Position numbers and translations under genes: made by a program. From Corticibacter populi (GTDB taxonomy: Bacteria; Pseudomonadota; Gammaproteobacteria; Burkholderiales; Burkholderiaceae_C): a stretch of 64,000 nucleotides of DNA. The stretch lies in assembly GCF_004217315.1 (NCBI RefSeq), contig NZ_SGWR01000001.1, positions 1 through 64,000 on the forward strand, given 5' to 3'. Below the pieces are notes generated by a model. It saw nothing but the letters and a program-made list of their open reading frames with translations, made no database searches and had not been told where the DNA came from. This document shows positions 8,295-15,632 of the stretch, one piece after another. Position 1 is the first letter of the stretch; every line of letters begins with the position of its first letter.

Positions 8295-8645
8295 TCAGTG
8301 GCTGATCATCCACGGCCGCTTGGCGGGCGCGAACTTGGCGCCTTCCGGCGTGGTGACGGTGGCCCTGGATTTGCCGGACTGCCCGCTGCAGCAGCCGCAG
8401 CCGGCCGGGTGCTTGTAGCGCTGGTAGTCCTTGGAGCGGATGGGTTCGTGGCGCGCGCGTTCGTTGATTTCGGTGGCCCGGCGGGCATTGCGGGCCATCA
8501 CGCCCAGGCGCGGTGCGGAGGCAAAGATGCGTCCGCAGTCGCTGTCGCCACATGCGGGGCAGGTAGCAGGCGCGTCGCGCAGTTCGTAGCTGCGCATGGC
8601 GTCGAAGCCGCCGCAGCCGTTGCAGTGGTACTCGTAGGTGGGCAT
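8295..8645 (-). CDS. fmdB: FmdB-family zinc-ribbon protein
   Basis: The 116-residue protein begins MPTYEYHCNGCGGFDAMRSY and contains CxxC (residues 8-11) followed by CPACGDSDC (29-37), the zinc-ribbon of the FmdB/CxxC_CXXC_SSSS family. A third Cys cluster (CGCC, 82-85) lies near the C-terminus. FmdB was named as a regulator beside formamidase in Methylophilus; the molecular role in other bacteria is unsettled. Here it follows formamidase by 65 bases as the last gene of the urt-fmd operon, which agrees with that context. The longer in-frame ORF up to 8948 runs into fmdA and is not used. Confidence 0.88.
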   Translation of the reverse strand: MPTYEYHCNGCGGFDAMRSYELRDAPATCPACGDSDCGRIFASAPRLGVMARNARRATEINERARHEPIRSKDYQRYKHPAGCGCCSGQSGKSRATVTTPEGAKFAPAKRPWMISH

Positions 8646-8710
8646 GGCCGGTCCTCGGTTGGGCTGGGGTGCGGGGCGAGCCGCAGCTGCGGCGGCGTGC
8701 CCCACAAGGT

Positions 8711-9943
8711 TCAGAGATCCGGCGAGATCGGCATGTCGATGCTGCCGTCGAGGTACTTGACCGGGCCGTTCGGGCTGAGGTTGATGTCGAAGTCGAAGAT
8801 CTGCGTCGGCAGCCACAGCGTGGCGCAGGAGTTCGGGATGTCGACCACGCCGCTGAGGTGGCCTTGCACGGGCGCCGAGCCGAGGATGGCATAGCCCTGC
8901 GCGCCGGAGTAGCCGAACTTCTTCAGGTACTCGATGGCGTTGAGGCAAGCGTTCTTGTAGGCGATGTTGGCGTCCAGGTAGTGCTGGGTGCCGCTCTGGT
9001 CGACCGAGATGCCCTCGAAGATCAGGTAGTCGTTGTAGTTGGGCACCAGCGGGCTGGGCTTGAAGACCGGGTTCTTGATGCCGTACTTCTCCACGCCGCC
9101 CTTGATGAGCTGCACTTTCATGTGCACCCAGCCGGCGGCCATTTCGATGGCCCCGCAGAAGGTGATCTCGCCGTCGCCCTGCGCGAAGTGCAGGTCGCCC
9201 ACCGAAAGGCCAGCGCCATCGACGTAGACCGGGAAGTAGATGCGCGAGCCGCGCGAGAGGTCCTTGATGTCGCAGTTGCCGCCATGCTCGCGCGGCGGCA
9301 CGGTGCGCGCGCCTTCGGCCGCGGCCTTGTCGCGCGCCTCGCCCTGGAGCTTGCCCATGTGCGCGGTGTCGGCCTTGGGCGGGTTGGCCAGCGGCGGCAC
9401 GCGCGTGGGGTTGGTGTCGATCAGCGCCTGCTCGCGGCTGTTCCAGGTGTCCAGCAGTTCTTTCGAGGGCAGGCAGCCGATCAGGCCGGGGTGGATCTGG
9501 CCGGCAAAGCGCACGCCGGGAATGTGGCGCGAGCTGGTGTAGATGCCATGAAAATCCCAGATGGCTTTTTGTGCCGACGGGAATTCATCGGTCAGGAAGC
9601 CGCCACCGTTGGTTTTGGAGAAAAAGCCGTTGAAGCCCCACGGCGCCTCTTCCTTGGCGCCGAGGTCGAGCAGGTCGACCACCAGCAGGTCGCCCGGCTC
9701 GGCACCCTTGACGCCGACGGGGCCGGAGAGGTAGTGCACGATGGACAGATCCAGGTCGCGGATGTCGTCGGCGCTCTCGTTGTTGCCGATGGCTCCGGCC
9801 GTCCAATCATAGGTTTCGAGGATGAAGTCGTCGCCGGGGTTGACCCAGGTGGCCATCGGGATGTCCGGGTGCCAGCGGTTGTGCACCTGTTCGTTCTGCG
9901 TGGCGGGCTGGTTCAGATCGACCTTGATGAGGGTTTCGGCCAT
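8711..9943 (-). CDS. fmdA: Formamidase (acetamidase/formamidase family)
   Basis: The 410-residue enzyme hydrolyses formamide, and possibly other short amides, to ammonia and the acid. The sequence has the family blocks MAETLIKVDLNQPATQNEQV at the start, then HPDIPMATWVNPGDDF, GAEPGDLLVVDLLDLG, HPGLIGCLPS, GGNCDIKDLSRGSRIYFPVY and DLHFAQGDGEITFCGAIEM. Length and blocks match Methylophilus-type FmdA. The start at 9943 has GAGCTC-type upstream purines (GGAGCTC, on the minus strand) and upstream codons in the same frame are Arg/Pro-rich noise. It lies about 200 bases after urtE, across a copy of an intergenic repeat, and supplies the catabolic step for substrates imported by UrtABCDE. Confidence 0.95.
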   Translation of the reverse strand: MAETLIKVDLNQPATQNEQVHNRWHPDIPMATWVNPGDDFILETYDWTAGAIGNNESADDIRDLDLSIVHYLSGPVGVKGAEPGDLLVVDLLDLGAKEEAPWGFNGFFSKTNGGGFLTDEFPSAQKAIWDFHGIYTSSRHIPGVRFAGQIHPGLIGCLPSKELLDTWNSREQALIDTNPTRVPPLANPPKADTAHMGKLQGEARDKAAAEGARTVPPREHGGNCDIKDLSRGSRIYFPVYVDGAGLSVGDLHFAQGDGEITFCGAIEMAAGWVHMKVQLIKGGVEKYGIKNPVFKPSPLVPNYNDYLIFEGISVDQSGTQHYLDANIAYKNACLNAIEYLKKFGYSGAQGYAILGSAPVQGHLSGVVDIPNSCATLWLPTQIFDFDINLSPNGPVKYLDGSIDMPISPDL

Positions 9944-10037
9944 GGTGAGCTCCTTGTGGGCTGGGGTGAAGAATCGGCAGGGTGAGGTTCGGTTGCTCAG
10001 GCGCGACCGCGGAGCAGGCGCGGCCCGGGCCAGGCCC

Positions 10038-10104
10038 CCCCGCGGAACGGGCTTTGCCAGGCCGCTGGGGGTGTACCCTTTCCCGCGCAGCGCGGCGAGA
10101 GAAG
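10038..10104. repeat. Intergenic repeat copy A, between fmdA and urtE
   Basis: This stretch (CCCGCGGAACGGGCTTTGCC ... CCCGCGCAGCGCGGCG ... GAGAAG) is repeated with few changes at 10913-10983. Both copies lie just past a urt gene end, and both stops are followed on the minus strand by CATGGMGCATCCCC. It contains GC-rich self-complementary segments and may act as a processing or stability element in the operon mRNA. Confidence 0.6.
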
Positions 10105-10141
10105 GGGGGAGGCGGCGCAGCCGCACGGGGGATGCGCCATG

Positions 10142-10852
10142 TCAGACCGAGAGATAGGACTTGATGTGCGCCTGGTCGGTGTCGGCCCGGGCGGTCTCGT
10201 GCACGAAGCGGCCGCCCTCGATGACGAACAAGCGGTCGGCCACGTCCATCGCGAACGACAGCACCTGCTCGGAGACGACGATGGTGAGCTTGCGCATCTC
10301 GCGGATCTCGTTGAGCGCCTTGGCGATGTCCTTGATGATGGAGGGCTGGATGCCCTCGGTCGGCTCGTCGAGCAGCAGCACCTTCGGGTCGGTCACCAGC
10401 GCGCGGGCAATCGCCAGCTGCTGCTGCTGGCCGCCGGAGAGGTTGCCGCCCTTGCGCCGGCGCATCTCGAAGAGCACCGGGAACAGCGCGTAGATCTCGT
10501 CGGGCACGCTCTTGCTCCTGGCATTCTCCAGCCCGGTCTGGATGTTCTCCTCGACGGTGAGGGTGGGGAAGATCATGCGGCCCTGCGGCACGTAGGCGAT
10601 GCCCTTGGCCACGCGCCGGAAGGGCTCGTCGCGGCTGACGTCATGCCCGGCCACCCGCACCTGGCCGCTCTTGAGCGGCAGAATGCCCATCAGGCTCTTG
10701 AACAGCGTGGTCTTGCCCATGCCGTTGCGGCCCATGATGGCCACGGTCTCGTTCGGCAGGGCATCGAAGGAGATGCCGTGCAGCGCTTCGCTCTGGCCGT
10801 AGGCGGTGTGCACGTCCTGCACGGAAAGATTGGCGTTGGTGGCGTTGTTCAT
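10142..10852 (-). CDS. urtE: Urea/short-amide ABC transporter ATP-binding protein UrtE
   Basis: The 236-residue LivF-type ATPase has Walker A GRNGMGKTT (41-49), signature LSGGQ (138-142) and Walker B VLLLDEP (158-164), followed by TEGIQPSIIKDI, a pattern characteristic of UrtE. It forms the ATPase pair with UrtD. The start at 10852 is preferred over a GTG-type extension because MNNATNANLS leads straight into the conserved N-terminus. It is separated from urtD by about 170 bases that contain repeat copy B, unlike the tight spacing elsewhere in the operon. Confidence 0.93.
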   Translation of the reverse strand: MNNATNANLSVQDVHTAYGQSEALHGISFDALPNETVAIMGRNGMGKTTLFKSLMGILPLKSGQVRVAGHDVSRDEPFRRVAKGIAYVPQGRMIFPTLTVEENIQTGLENARSKSVPDEIYALFPVLFEMRRRKGGNLSGGQQQQLAIARALVTDPKVLLLDEPTEGIQPSIIKDIAKALNEIREMRKLTIVVSEQVLSFAMDVADRLFVIEGGRFVHETARADTDQAHIKSYLSV

Positions 10853-10912
10853 TGGGGCTCTCCGGTGCCGCGGCATGTGCGGCTTGAAGGGGGCGCGTTG
10901 AAACAGGCAGGG

Positions 10913-10983
10913 CCCGCGGAACTGGCTTTGGCAGGCCGCTGCGGGAGCCCCCCTTCCCGCGCAGCGCAGCGCGGCGGGAGAAG
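10913..10983. repeat. Intergenic repeat copy B, between urtE and urtD
   Basis: It corresponds to copy A at 10038-10104 (CCCGCGGAACTGGCTTTGGC ... CCCGCGCAGCGCAGCGCGGC ... GAGAAG), with a 4-base expansion in the GCGCA run. Together the two copies flank urtE, so the gene is bracketed by a direct repeat in the same orientation. Confidence 0.6.
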
Positions 10984-11020
10984 TTGGGCGCGGCGAAGAC
11001 GTTCGAGGGGATGCTCCATG

Positions 11021-11767
11021 TCAGTGCCCCAGGTAGACATCGATGACCTTCGGGTCGGATTGCACCTTCTCCATGGAGCCTTCGGCCAGAATCCTGCCCT
11101 GGTGCATCACCGTCACCTTGTGGGCGATGCGCTTGACGAACTCCATGTCGTGCTCGATGACGATGACGGCGCGGTTCCGGCAGATGCGGTTCAGCAAGTC
11201 GGCGGTGAGGTCCCGCTCGCTGGCGCTCATGCCGGCAATCGGCTCGTCGAGCATCAGCAGTTCCGGGTCCTGCATCAGCAGCATGCCGATCTCCAGCCAT
11301 TGTTTCTGGCCGTGCGAGAGCAGGCCGGCCTCCACCTCCAGCCGGTCGGCCAGGCCAATGTCGCTTGCCACCTCCTGCACGCGGGCCTTGACGGCGTCGG
11401 TGCACTGGAAGGCCAGCGCGCCGAACACCGAGCGGCCTTCCGGGTAGGAGACCTCCAGGTTCTTGAAGACCGACAGGTTCTCGTAGATCGACGGTGTCTG
11501 GAACTTGCGGCCCAGGCCCAGGCGCACGCGCTTGAATTCGGGGATGCGGGTGATCTCCTGGTTCTTGAACTTGATGGAACCGGAGCTGGCGCGGGTCTTG
11601 CCGCAGATCAGGTCCAGCAGCGTGGTCTTGCCCGCGCCATTGGGGCCGATGATCACGCGCAACTCGTTCCTGTCGATGTAGAGAGTCAGGTTGTCGATGG
11701 CCTTGAAGCCGTCGAAGGAGACCGTGAGATCTTCCACGGCCAGGGCGAAGTCGGTGTTGGTGCTCAT
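11021..11767 (-). CDS. urtD: Urea/short-amide ABC transporter ATP-binding protein UrtD
   Basis: The 248-residue LivG-type ATPase has Walker A GPNGAGKTT (41-49), a Q-loop GRKFQTPSIYENLSV, the variant signature LSHGQ (150-154) that is typical of UrtD, and Walker B LLMLDEP (170-176). It works with UrtE to energise UrtBC. Its ATG overlaps the urtC stop by four bases (ATGA), so translation is coupled. Confidence 0.94.
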   Translation of the reverse strand: MSTNTDFALAVEDLTVSFDGFKAIDNLTLYIDRNELRVIIGPNGAGKTTLLDLICGKTRASSGSIKFKNQEITRIPEFKRVRLGLGRKFQTPSIYENLSVFKNLEVSYPEGRSVFGALAFQCTDAVKARVQEVASDIGLADRLEVEAGLLSHGQKQWLEIGMLLMQDPELLMLDEPIAGMSASERDLTADLLNRICRNRAVIVIEHDMEFVKRIAHKVTVMHQGRILAEGSMEKVQSDPKVIDVYLGH

Positions 11768-12924
11768 GCGGCACTCCCTTCTTTGGCATCCCGTGCGGTG
11801 GTGGCAGGCGCGGAGTCGGCTTCGGCCTTCGCCACCGCGGTGGCGGCCCGGCGCCTGAAGAGGCGTGGCTTGATGTGTTCCTCCCACACCCCGGCCAGAC
11901 CCATCGGGAAGGCCATGGTCACGCCGATGAAGAGCGCGGCCATCAGGAACAGCCAGGCGTCGGGGAAGCTCTCGGAAAAGGCGGTCTTGCCGGCGTTGAT
12001 GAGCAGCGTGCCGTAGACCGCGCCCACCAGGCTCATGCGTCCGCCCACGGCGGCGTAGATGACCATCTCGATCGAAGGCACGATGCCCACGAACGAGGGA
12101 GACATGAAACCCACCTGCAGCGTGAAGAGCGCGCCGCCGATGCCCGAGAGCGCCGCGGCCAGGCAAAAGGCGAAGATCTGGAAGCTCGCCACGTCATAGC
12201 CGGAGAAGCGCACCCGGTCCTCCTTGTCGCGCATGGCCAGCAGCAGCGTGCCCAGCTTGCTGGTCTGGATCCAGCGGCACAGCACGATGGCGCCGATCAG
12301 CAGCGCGCAGCAGACGAAGTAGAGGATGTGCTTGGCCTCGTCGGTGCGGATGTCCCAGCCCAGCAGGGTCTTGAGGTCGGTGATGCCGTTGACGCCGCCG
12401 GTATAGCCCTGCTGGCCGATGATGAGCACCGTCAGGATCAGCGCCACCGCCTGCGTGATGATGGCGAAGTAGACGCCGCTGACGCGCCGCTTGAACATCG
12501 CATAGCTCACCAGCCAGGCCAGCGCCATGGGCACCAGGATCACCGCGATCAGCGCCAGCGGCAGACTCTTGAAGGGCAGCCAGATCCACGGCAGCTCGGT
12601 GATCTGGTTCCAGTCCATGAAGTCGGGAATGCCCGGCGTGGACTGGATCTTGGTGGCTTCCGGGTCGGAAGCCTCGAGCTTGAGGAACATCGCCATGGCA
12701 TAGCCGCCGAGGCCGAAGAACACGCCCTGGCCGAGACTGAGAATGCCGCCGTAGCCCCACAGCATCACCAGCCCCACCGCGACGAAGGCGTAGCACAGGT
12801 ACTTGCCGATCAGGTTGAGGCGGAAGATGTCCAGCGTCATCGGCAGTACCAGCAACAGCAGTGCGCTGAGGATCAGCAGGCTGACGAGCTGGTAGCGCCC
12901 GATCCATTGTTTGATTGCGTTCAT
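11764..12924 (-). CDS. urtC: Urea/short-amide ABC transporter permease UrtC
   Basis: The 386-residue LivM-type permease has about ten hydrophobic helices and conserved blocks YGGILSLGQGVFFGLGGYAM and RVSGVYFAIITQAVALI. Beyond the core it carries a charged C-terminal tail (residues about 355-386, Arg/Ala-rich). It pairs with UrtB in the inner membrane. It starts 28 bases after urtB. Confidence 0.94.
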   Translation of the reverse strand: MNAIKQWIGRYQLVSLLILSALLLLVLPMTLDIFRLNLIGKYLCYAFVAVGLVMLWGYGGILSLGQGVFFGLGGYAMAMFLKLEASDPEATKIQSTPGIPDFMDWNQITELPWIWLPFKSLPLALIAVILVPMALAWLVSYAMFKRRVSGVYFAIITQAVALILTVLIIGQQGYTGGVNGITDLKTLLGWDIRTDEAKHILYFVCCALLIGAIVLCRWIQTSKLGTLLLAMRDKEDRVRFSGYDVASFQIFAFCLAAALSGIGGALFTLQVGFMSPSFVGIVPSIEMVIYAAVGGRMSLVGAVYGTLLINAGKTAFSESFPDAWLFLMAALFIGVTMAFPMGLAGVWEEHIKPRLFRRRAATAVAKAEADSAPATTARDAKEGSAA

Positions 12925-12952
12925 GGAAATCGCTCCTTGCTTAGCGGGGCCT

Positions 12953-13867
12953 TCAGCGGCGCACCTTGCTGGCGAACAGGCCTTGCGGGCGGATCATCAG
13001 GATCACCACGATCAGCGACAGCGTCAGCACCTTGGCCATCGAACCGCTGAGGAAGAACTCGGCAATCGACTGGGTCTGGGCGATGCCGAAGGCCGAGGCG
13101 ACGGTGCCCAGCAGGCTGGCGGCGCCGCCGAAGGTGACGACCAGGAACGAATCGACGATGTAGAGCGAGCCCGAGGTCGGCCCGGTCGAGCCGATGGTGG
13201 TGAAGGCCGCGCCGGCGACGCCGGCGATGCCGCAGCCGATGGCGAAGGTGAGGCGGTCGGTTTTCTTGGTGTCGATGCCGATGGCATTGGCCATCATCCG
13301 GTTGCTGACGGTGGCGCGCACCCGCAGGCCCCAGCGGCTCTTGTAGAGCGCGAGCATCACCAGGCCCGTGACCAGGATGGTCAGGGCCAGCACGAACATG
13401 CCGTTGATGGGGATGTCCAGGCCCTCGGCGGGTGCCCAGGAACCCATCAGCCAGTCGGGCAGCGTCGGGCTGACTTCCTTGGGGCCGATGAAGGTGCGAA
13501 AGCATTGCTGCAGCGCCAGACTCACGCCCCAGGTGGCCAGCAGGGTATCGAGCGGGCGCTTGTAGAGGTGGCGGATCAGCGCCCATTCGAGCAGCCAGCC
13601 GGCGATGAAGGCCACGATGAAGGCCAGCCCGATGGCGACCGGGAAGTAGGCTGACATCAGATTGGGCATGTGGTTCTGCGTGAGCACCGAGGCCATGAAG
13701 ATGACGTAGGAGCCGATCGTCATGAACTCGCCGTGCGCCATGTTGATGACGCCCATCTGGCCGAAGATGATGGCCAGCCCGAGCCCCATCAGCAGCAGCA
13801 CGGCAAACAGCGAGAGGCCGGCGAAGCCCTGCATCAGGGTGATGTTCCAAATGTCTGTCCAGGTCAT
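12953..13867 (-). CDS. urtB: Urea/short-amide ABC transporter permease UrtB
   Basis: The 304-residue LivH-type permease has the signatures GLAIIFGQMGVINMAHGEFM and TVSNRMMANAIGIDTKKTDR. The start at 13867 (MTWTDIWNITLMQGFAG) follows a clear purine-rich AAAAGGAGCAGGCC on the minus strand; the long upstream frame is noise. About 195 bases separate it from urtA, a usual gap for a highly expressed binding-protein gene. Confidence 0.94.
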   Translation of the reverse strand: MTWTDIWNITLMQGFAGLSLFAVLLLMGLGLAIIFGQMGVINMAHGEFMTIGSYVIFMASVLTQNHMPNLMSAYFPVAIGLAFIVAFIAGWLLEWALIRHLYKRPLDTLLATWGVSLALQQCFRTFIGPKEVSPTLPDWLMGSWAPAEGLDIPINGMFVLALTILVTGLVMLALYKSRWGLRVRATVSNRMMANAIGIDTKKTDRLTFAIGCGIAGVAGAAFTTIGSTGPTSGSLYIVDSFLVVTFGGAASLLGTVASAFGIAQTQSIAEFFLSGSMAKVLTLSLIVVILMIRPQGLFASKVRR

Positions 13868-14061
13868 GGCCTGCTCCTTTTCATGGCCCGCCGGGCGGCG
13901 CCGGAAACCGCGCGGGTAGGGCGCTGGCTGCGTTGTCGTTGAAGGGGATGATCGGATGGGGTGAGGGAAGGCGGGGGCAGGCGCATGCGGATGCGGATGC
14001 GGCACGCAGCGGTCGCCGGCATTGCCGGGCGACCGCTGGCGGGCCGCCGCCCGCCGGGGCT

Positions 14062-15333
14062 TTACTGGTAGCCGGCCGGGAACGGATCGGGCTTGATCAG
14101 CTCGGCCGATTCGGCCACCACCTTGAAGGTGCCATCGGGCTGGCCCTGGCCGATGCGTGCCTTGCTCCACAGGTGGTGGTTTTCGTCGATCTTGACGTAG
14201 CCTTCCGGCGCGGTGGTCAGCTCGATGCCCGGCGAGGCCGCCACCACCTTGTCGATGTCGAAGCTGCCGGCCTTCTCGACGGCGGCCTTCCACAGCCACG
14301 GGCCGAGGTAGGCGGCCTGCGTGACGTCGCCGATGACGGCGTTGGGGCCGTACTTGGCCTTGAAGGCCGCGACGAACTTCTGGTTGTTCTCGTTCTCGAG
14401 GGACTGGAAGTACTTCATCGACGAGTAGAAGCCGGCGAAGTTCTCGCCGCCCACGCCGGTCATCTCGTCCTCGGTGACCGACAGCGTCAGCAGGAACTGC
14501 TTGTCACCGGTGATGCCGGCGGCCTTGAGCTGCTTGTAGAAGGCCACGTTGGAGCCGCCCACCACGGCGCAGAAAATGCAGTCGGGCTTGGCGATCTTGA
14601 TCTTGTTGATCAGCGAGTTGAAGTTGGTGTGGCTCAGCGGGTAGTATTCCTCGCCGACCACCTTGCCGAGCTTGCCCACGCTTTCAATGTGTTTGCGCGC
14701 GATCTTCATCGAGGTGCGCGGCCAGATGTAGTCGGAGCCGACCAGGAAGAAGGTCTTGGCGGCCTTCTCCTTGGCGCCCCAGTCGAGGCTCCAGATGATC
14801 TGCTGGGTGGCTTCCTGGCCTGTATAGATGACGTTCTTCGACTGTTCCAGGCCTTCGTAGAAGGTGGGGTAGTAGAGCAGGCCGTTTTCCTTCTCGAAAA
14901 TCGGCAGCACGGCCTTGCGCGAGGCGCTGGTCCAGCAGCCGAACACGGTGGCGACCTTGTCGCCCACCAGCAGCTTGCGGGCCTTCTCGGCGAAGGTCGG
15001 CCAGTCGGAGGCACCGTCTTCCTTGATGACCTTGATCTTGCGGCCGAGGATCCCGCCCATCTCGTTGATCTGGTCGATGGCGAGCTGTTCGGCCTGGATC
15101 GAGCCGGTCTCGGAGATCGCCATGGTGCCGGTGGCCGAGTGCAGCTGGCCGACGGTGACTTCGGTATCGGTAATGGCCAGGCCGGTAGTGTTGACCTGGG
15201 CGGTCGGCGGTGTCTGGCCATAGCCAAGCCTGCCAAGGCCCAGTCCCATCAATGGCAGTGCCGCGGCGCCCTGGAGCAGACGACGGCGACGCAGGGCCAG
15301 CAGTTCGGGCGGAAGTTGGGGTTTGTTGGACAT
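14062..15333 (-). CDS. urtA: Urea/short-amide-binding protein UrtA, Tat signal
   Basis: The 423-residue periplasmic receptor starts MSNKPQLPPELLALRRRRLL and has a twin-arginine-like signal ending near GRLGYG. The body is UrtA-like: VTVGQLHSATGTMAISETG, INEMGGILGRKIKVIKEDGA, VFGCWTSASRKAVLPIFE and GLLYYPTFYEGLEQSKNVIY, the last two being hallmarks of the urea/amide-binding UrtA/FmdD group. An alternative ATG four codons upstream (15345) exists, but GGAG sits 6 bases before the ATG at 15333. As first gene it faces the kinase gene across about 300 bases that contain a perfect palindrome. Confidence 0.95.
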   Translation of the reverse strand: MSNKPQLPPELLALRRRRLLQGAAALPLMGLGLGRLGYGQTPPTAQVNTTGLAITDTEVTVGQLHSATGTMAISETGSIQAEQLAIDQINEMGGILGRKIKVIKEDGASDWPTFAEKARKLLVGDKVATVFGCWTSASRKAVLPIFEKENGLLYYPTFYEGLEQSKNVIYTGQEATQQIIWSLDWGAKEKAAKTFFLVGSDYIWPRTSMKIARKHIESVGKLGKVVGEEYYPLSHTNFNSLINKIKIAKPDCIFCAVVGGSNVAFYKQLKAAGITGDKQFLLTLSVTEDEMTGVGGENFAGFYSSMKYFQSLENENNQKFVAAFKAKYGPNAVIGDVTQAAYLGPWLWKAAVEKAGSFDIDKVVAASPGIELTTAPEGYVKIDENHHLWSKARIGQGQPDGTFKVVAESAELIKPDPFPAGYQ

Positions 15334-15460
15334 CGTTGACTCCATGCAAGGTTGAGGAAGGGGGGGCCATCAGTCCGGCTCGGCAATCCGTGGGCCGGCA
15401 GGTGCTCCATCAGGGAAATCACCATGGCCGAGATGGTGCGGGGCGGGCTTCTCTTCGCCA

Positions 15461-15478
15461 ATACGTCATTTGACGTAT
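15461..15478. promoter_or_regulatory. Perfect 18-bp palindrome, candidate operator of the urt and kinase promoters
   Basis: ATACGTCATTTGACGTAT is an 8+2+8 perfect inverted repeat midway between urtA (start 15333) and the kinase gene (start 15633). A copy with one change lies upstream of amiE at 33298-33315. The 8-bp arms around a 2-bp centre suit a dimeric LuxR-type HTH protein. The obvious candidate is the response regulator at 19071-20012. The rest of the 15334-15632 interval shows no gene. Confidence 0.75.
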
Positions 15479-15632
15479 CGGGAGCGGCGGCCATGCCGCC
15501 GAGAATCCGCTGGACCGGTCCGCCACAGCAGGATGTCGTGGCGCGGGTACGGTTTTTGCGTATCCTGCCGACCGGCCGTTCACGCGGTGCCGGCACCTGC
15601 TTCCTGCCTCTTGTCACTCACCCATCACCCAC

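Noticed and set aside
10139-12016. 625-codon plus-strand frame opposite urtE, urtD and urtC
   Set aside because: It spans three real genes and two intergenic repeats on the other strand, and its product is antisense-type low-complexity sequence.
5074-13710. TGACGTA half-sites at about 5077 and 13702
   Set aside because: Both lie inside coding sequence (the binding protein and urtB) and lack the second arm of the palindrome.
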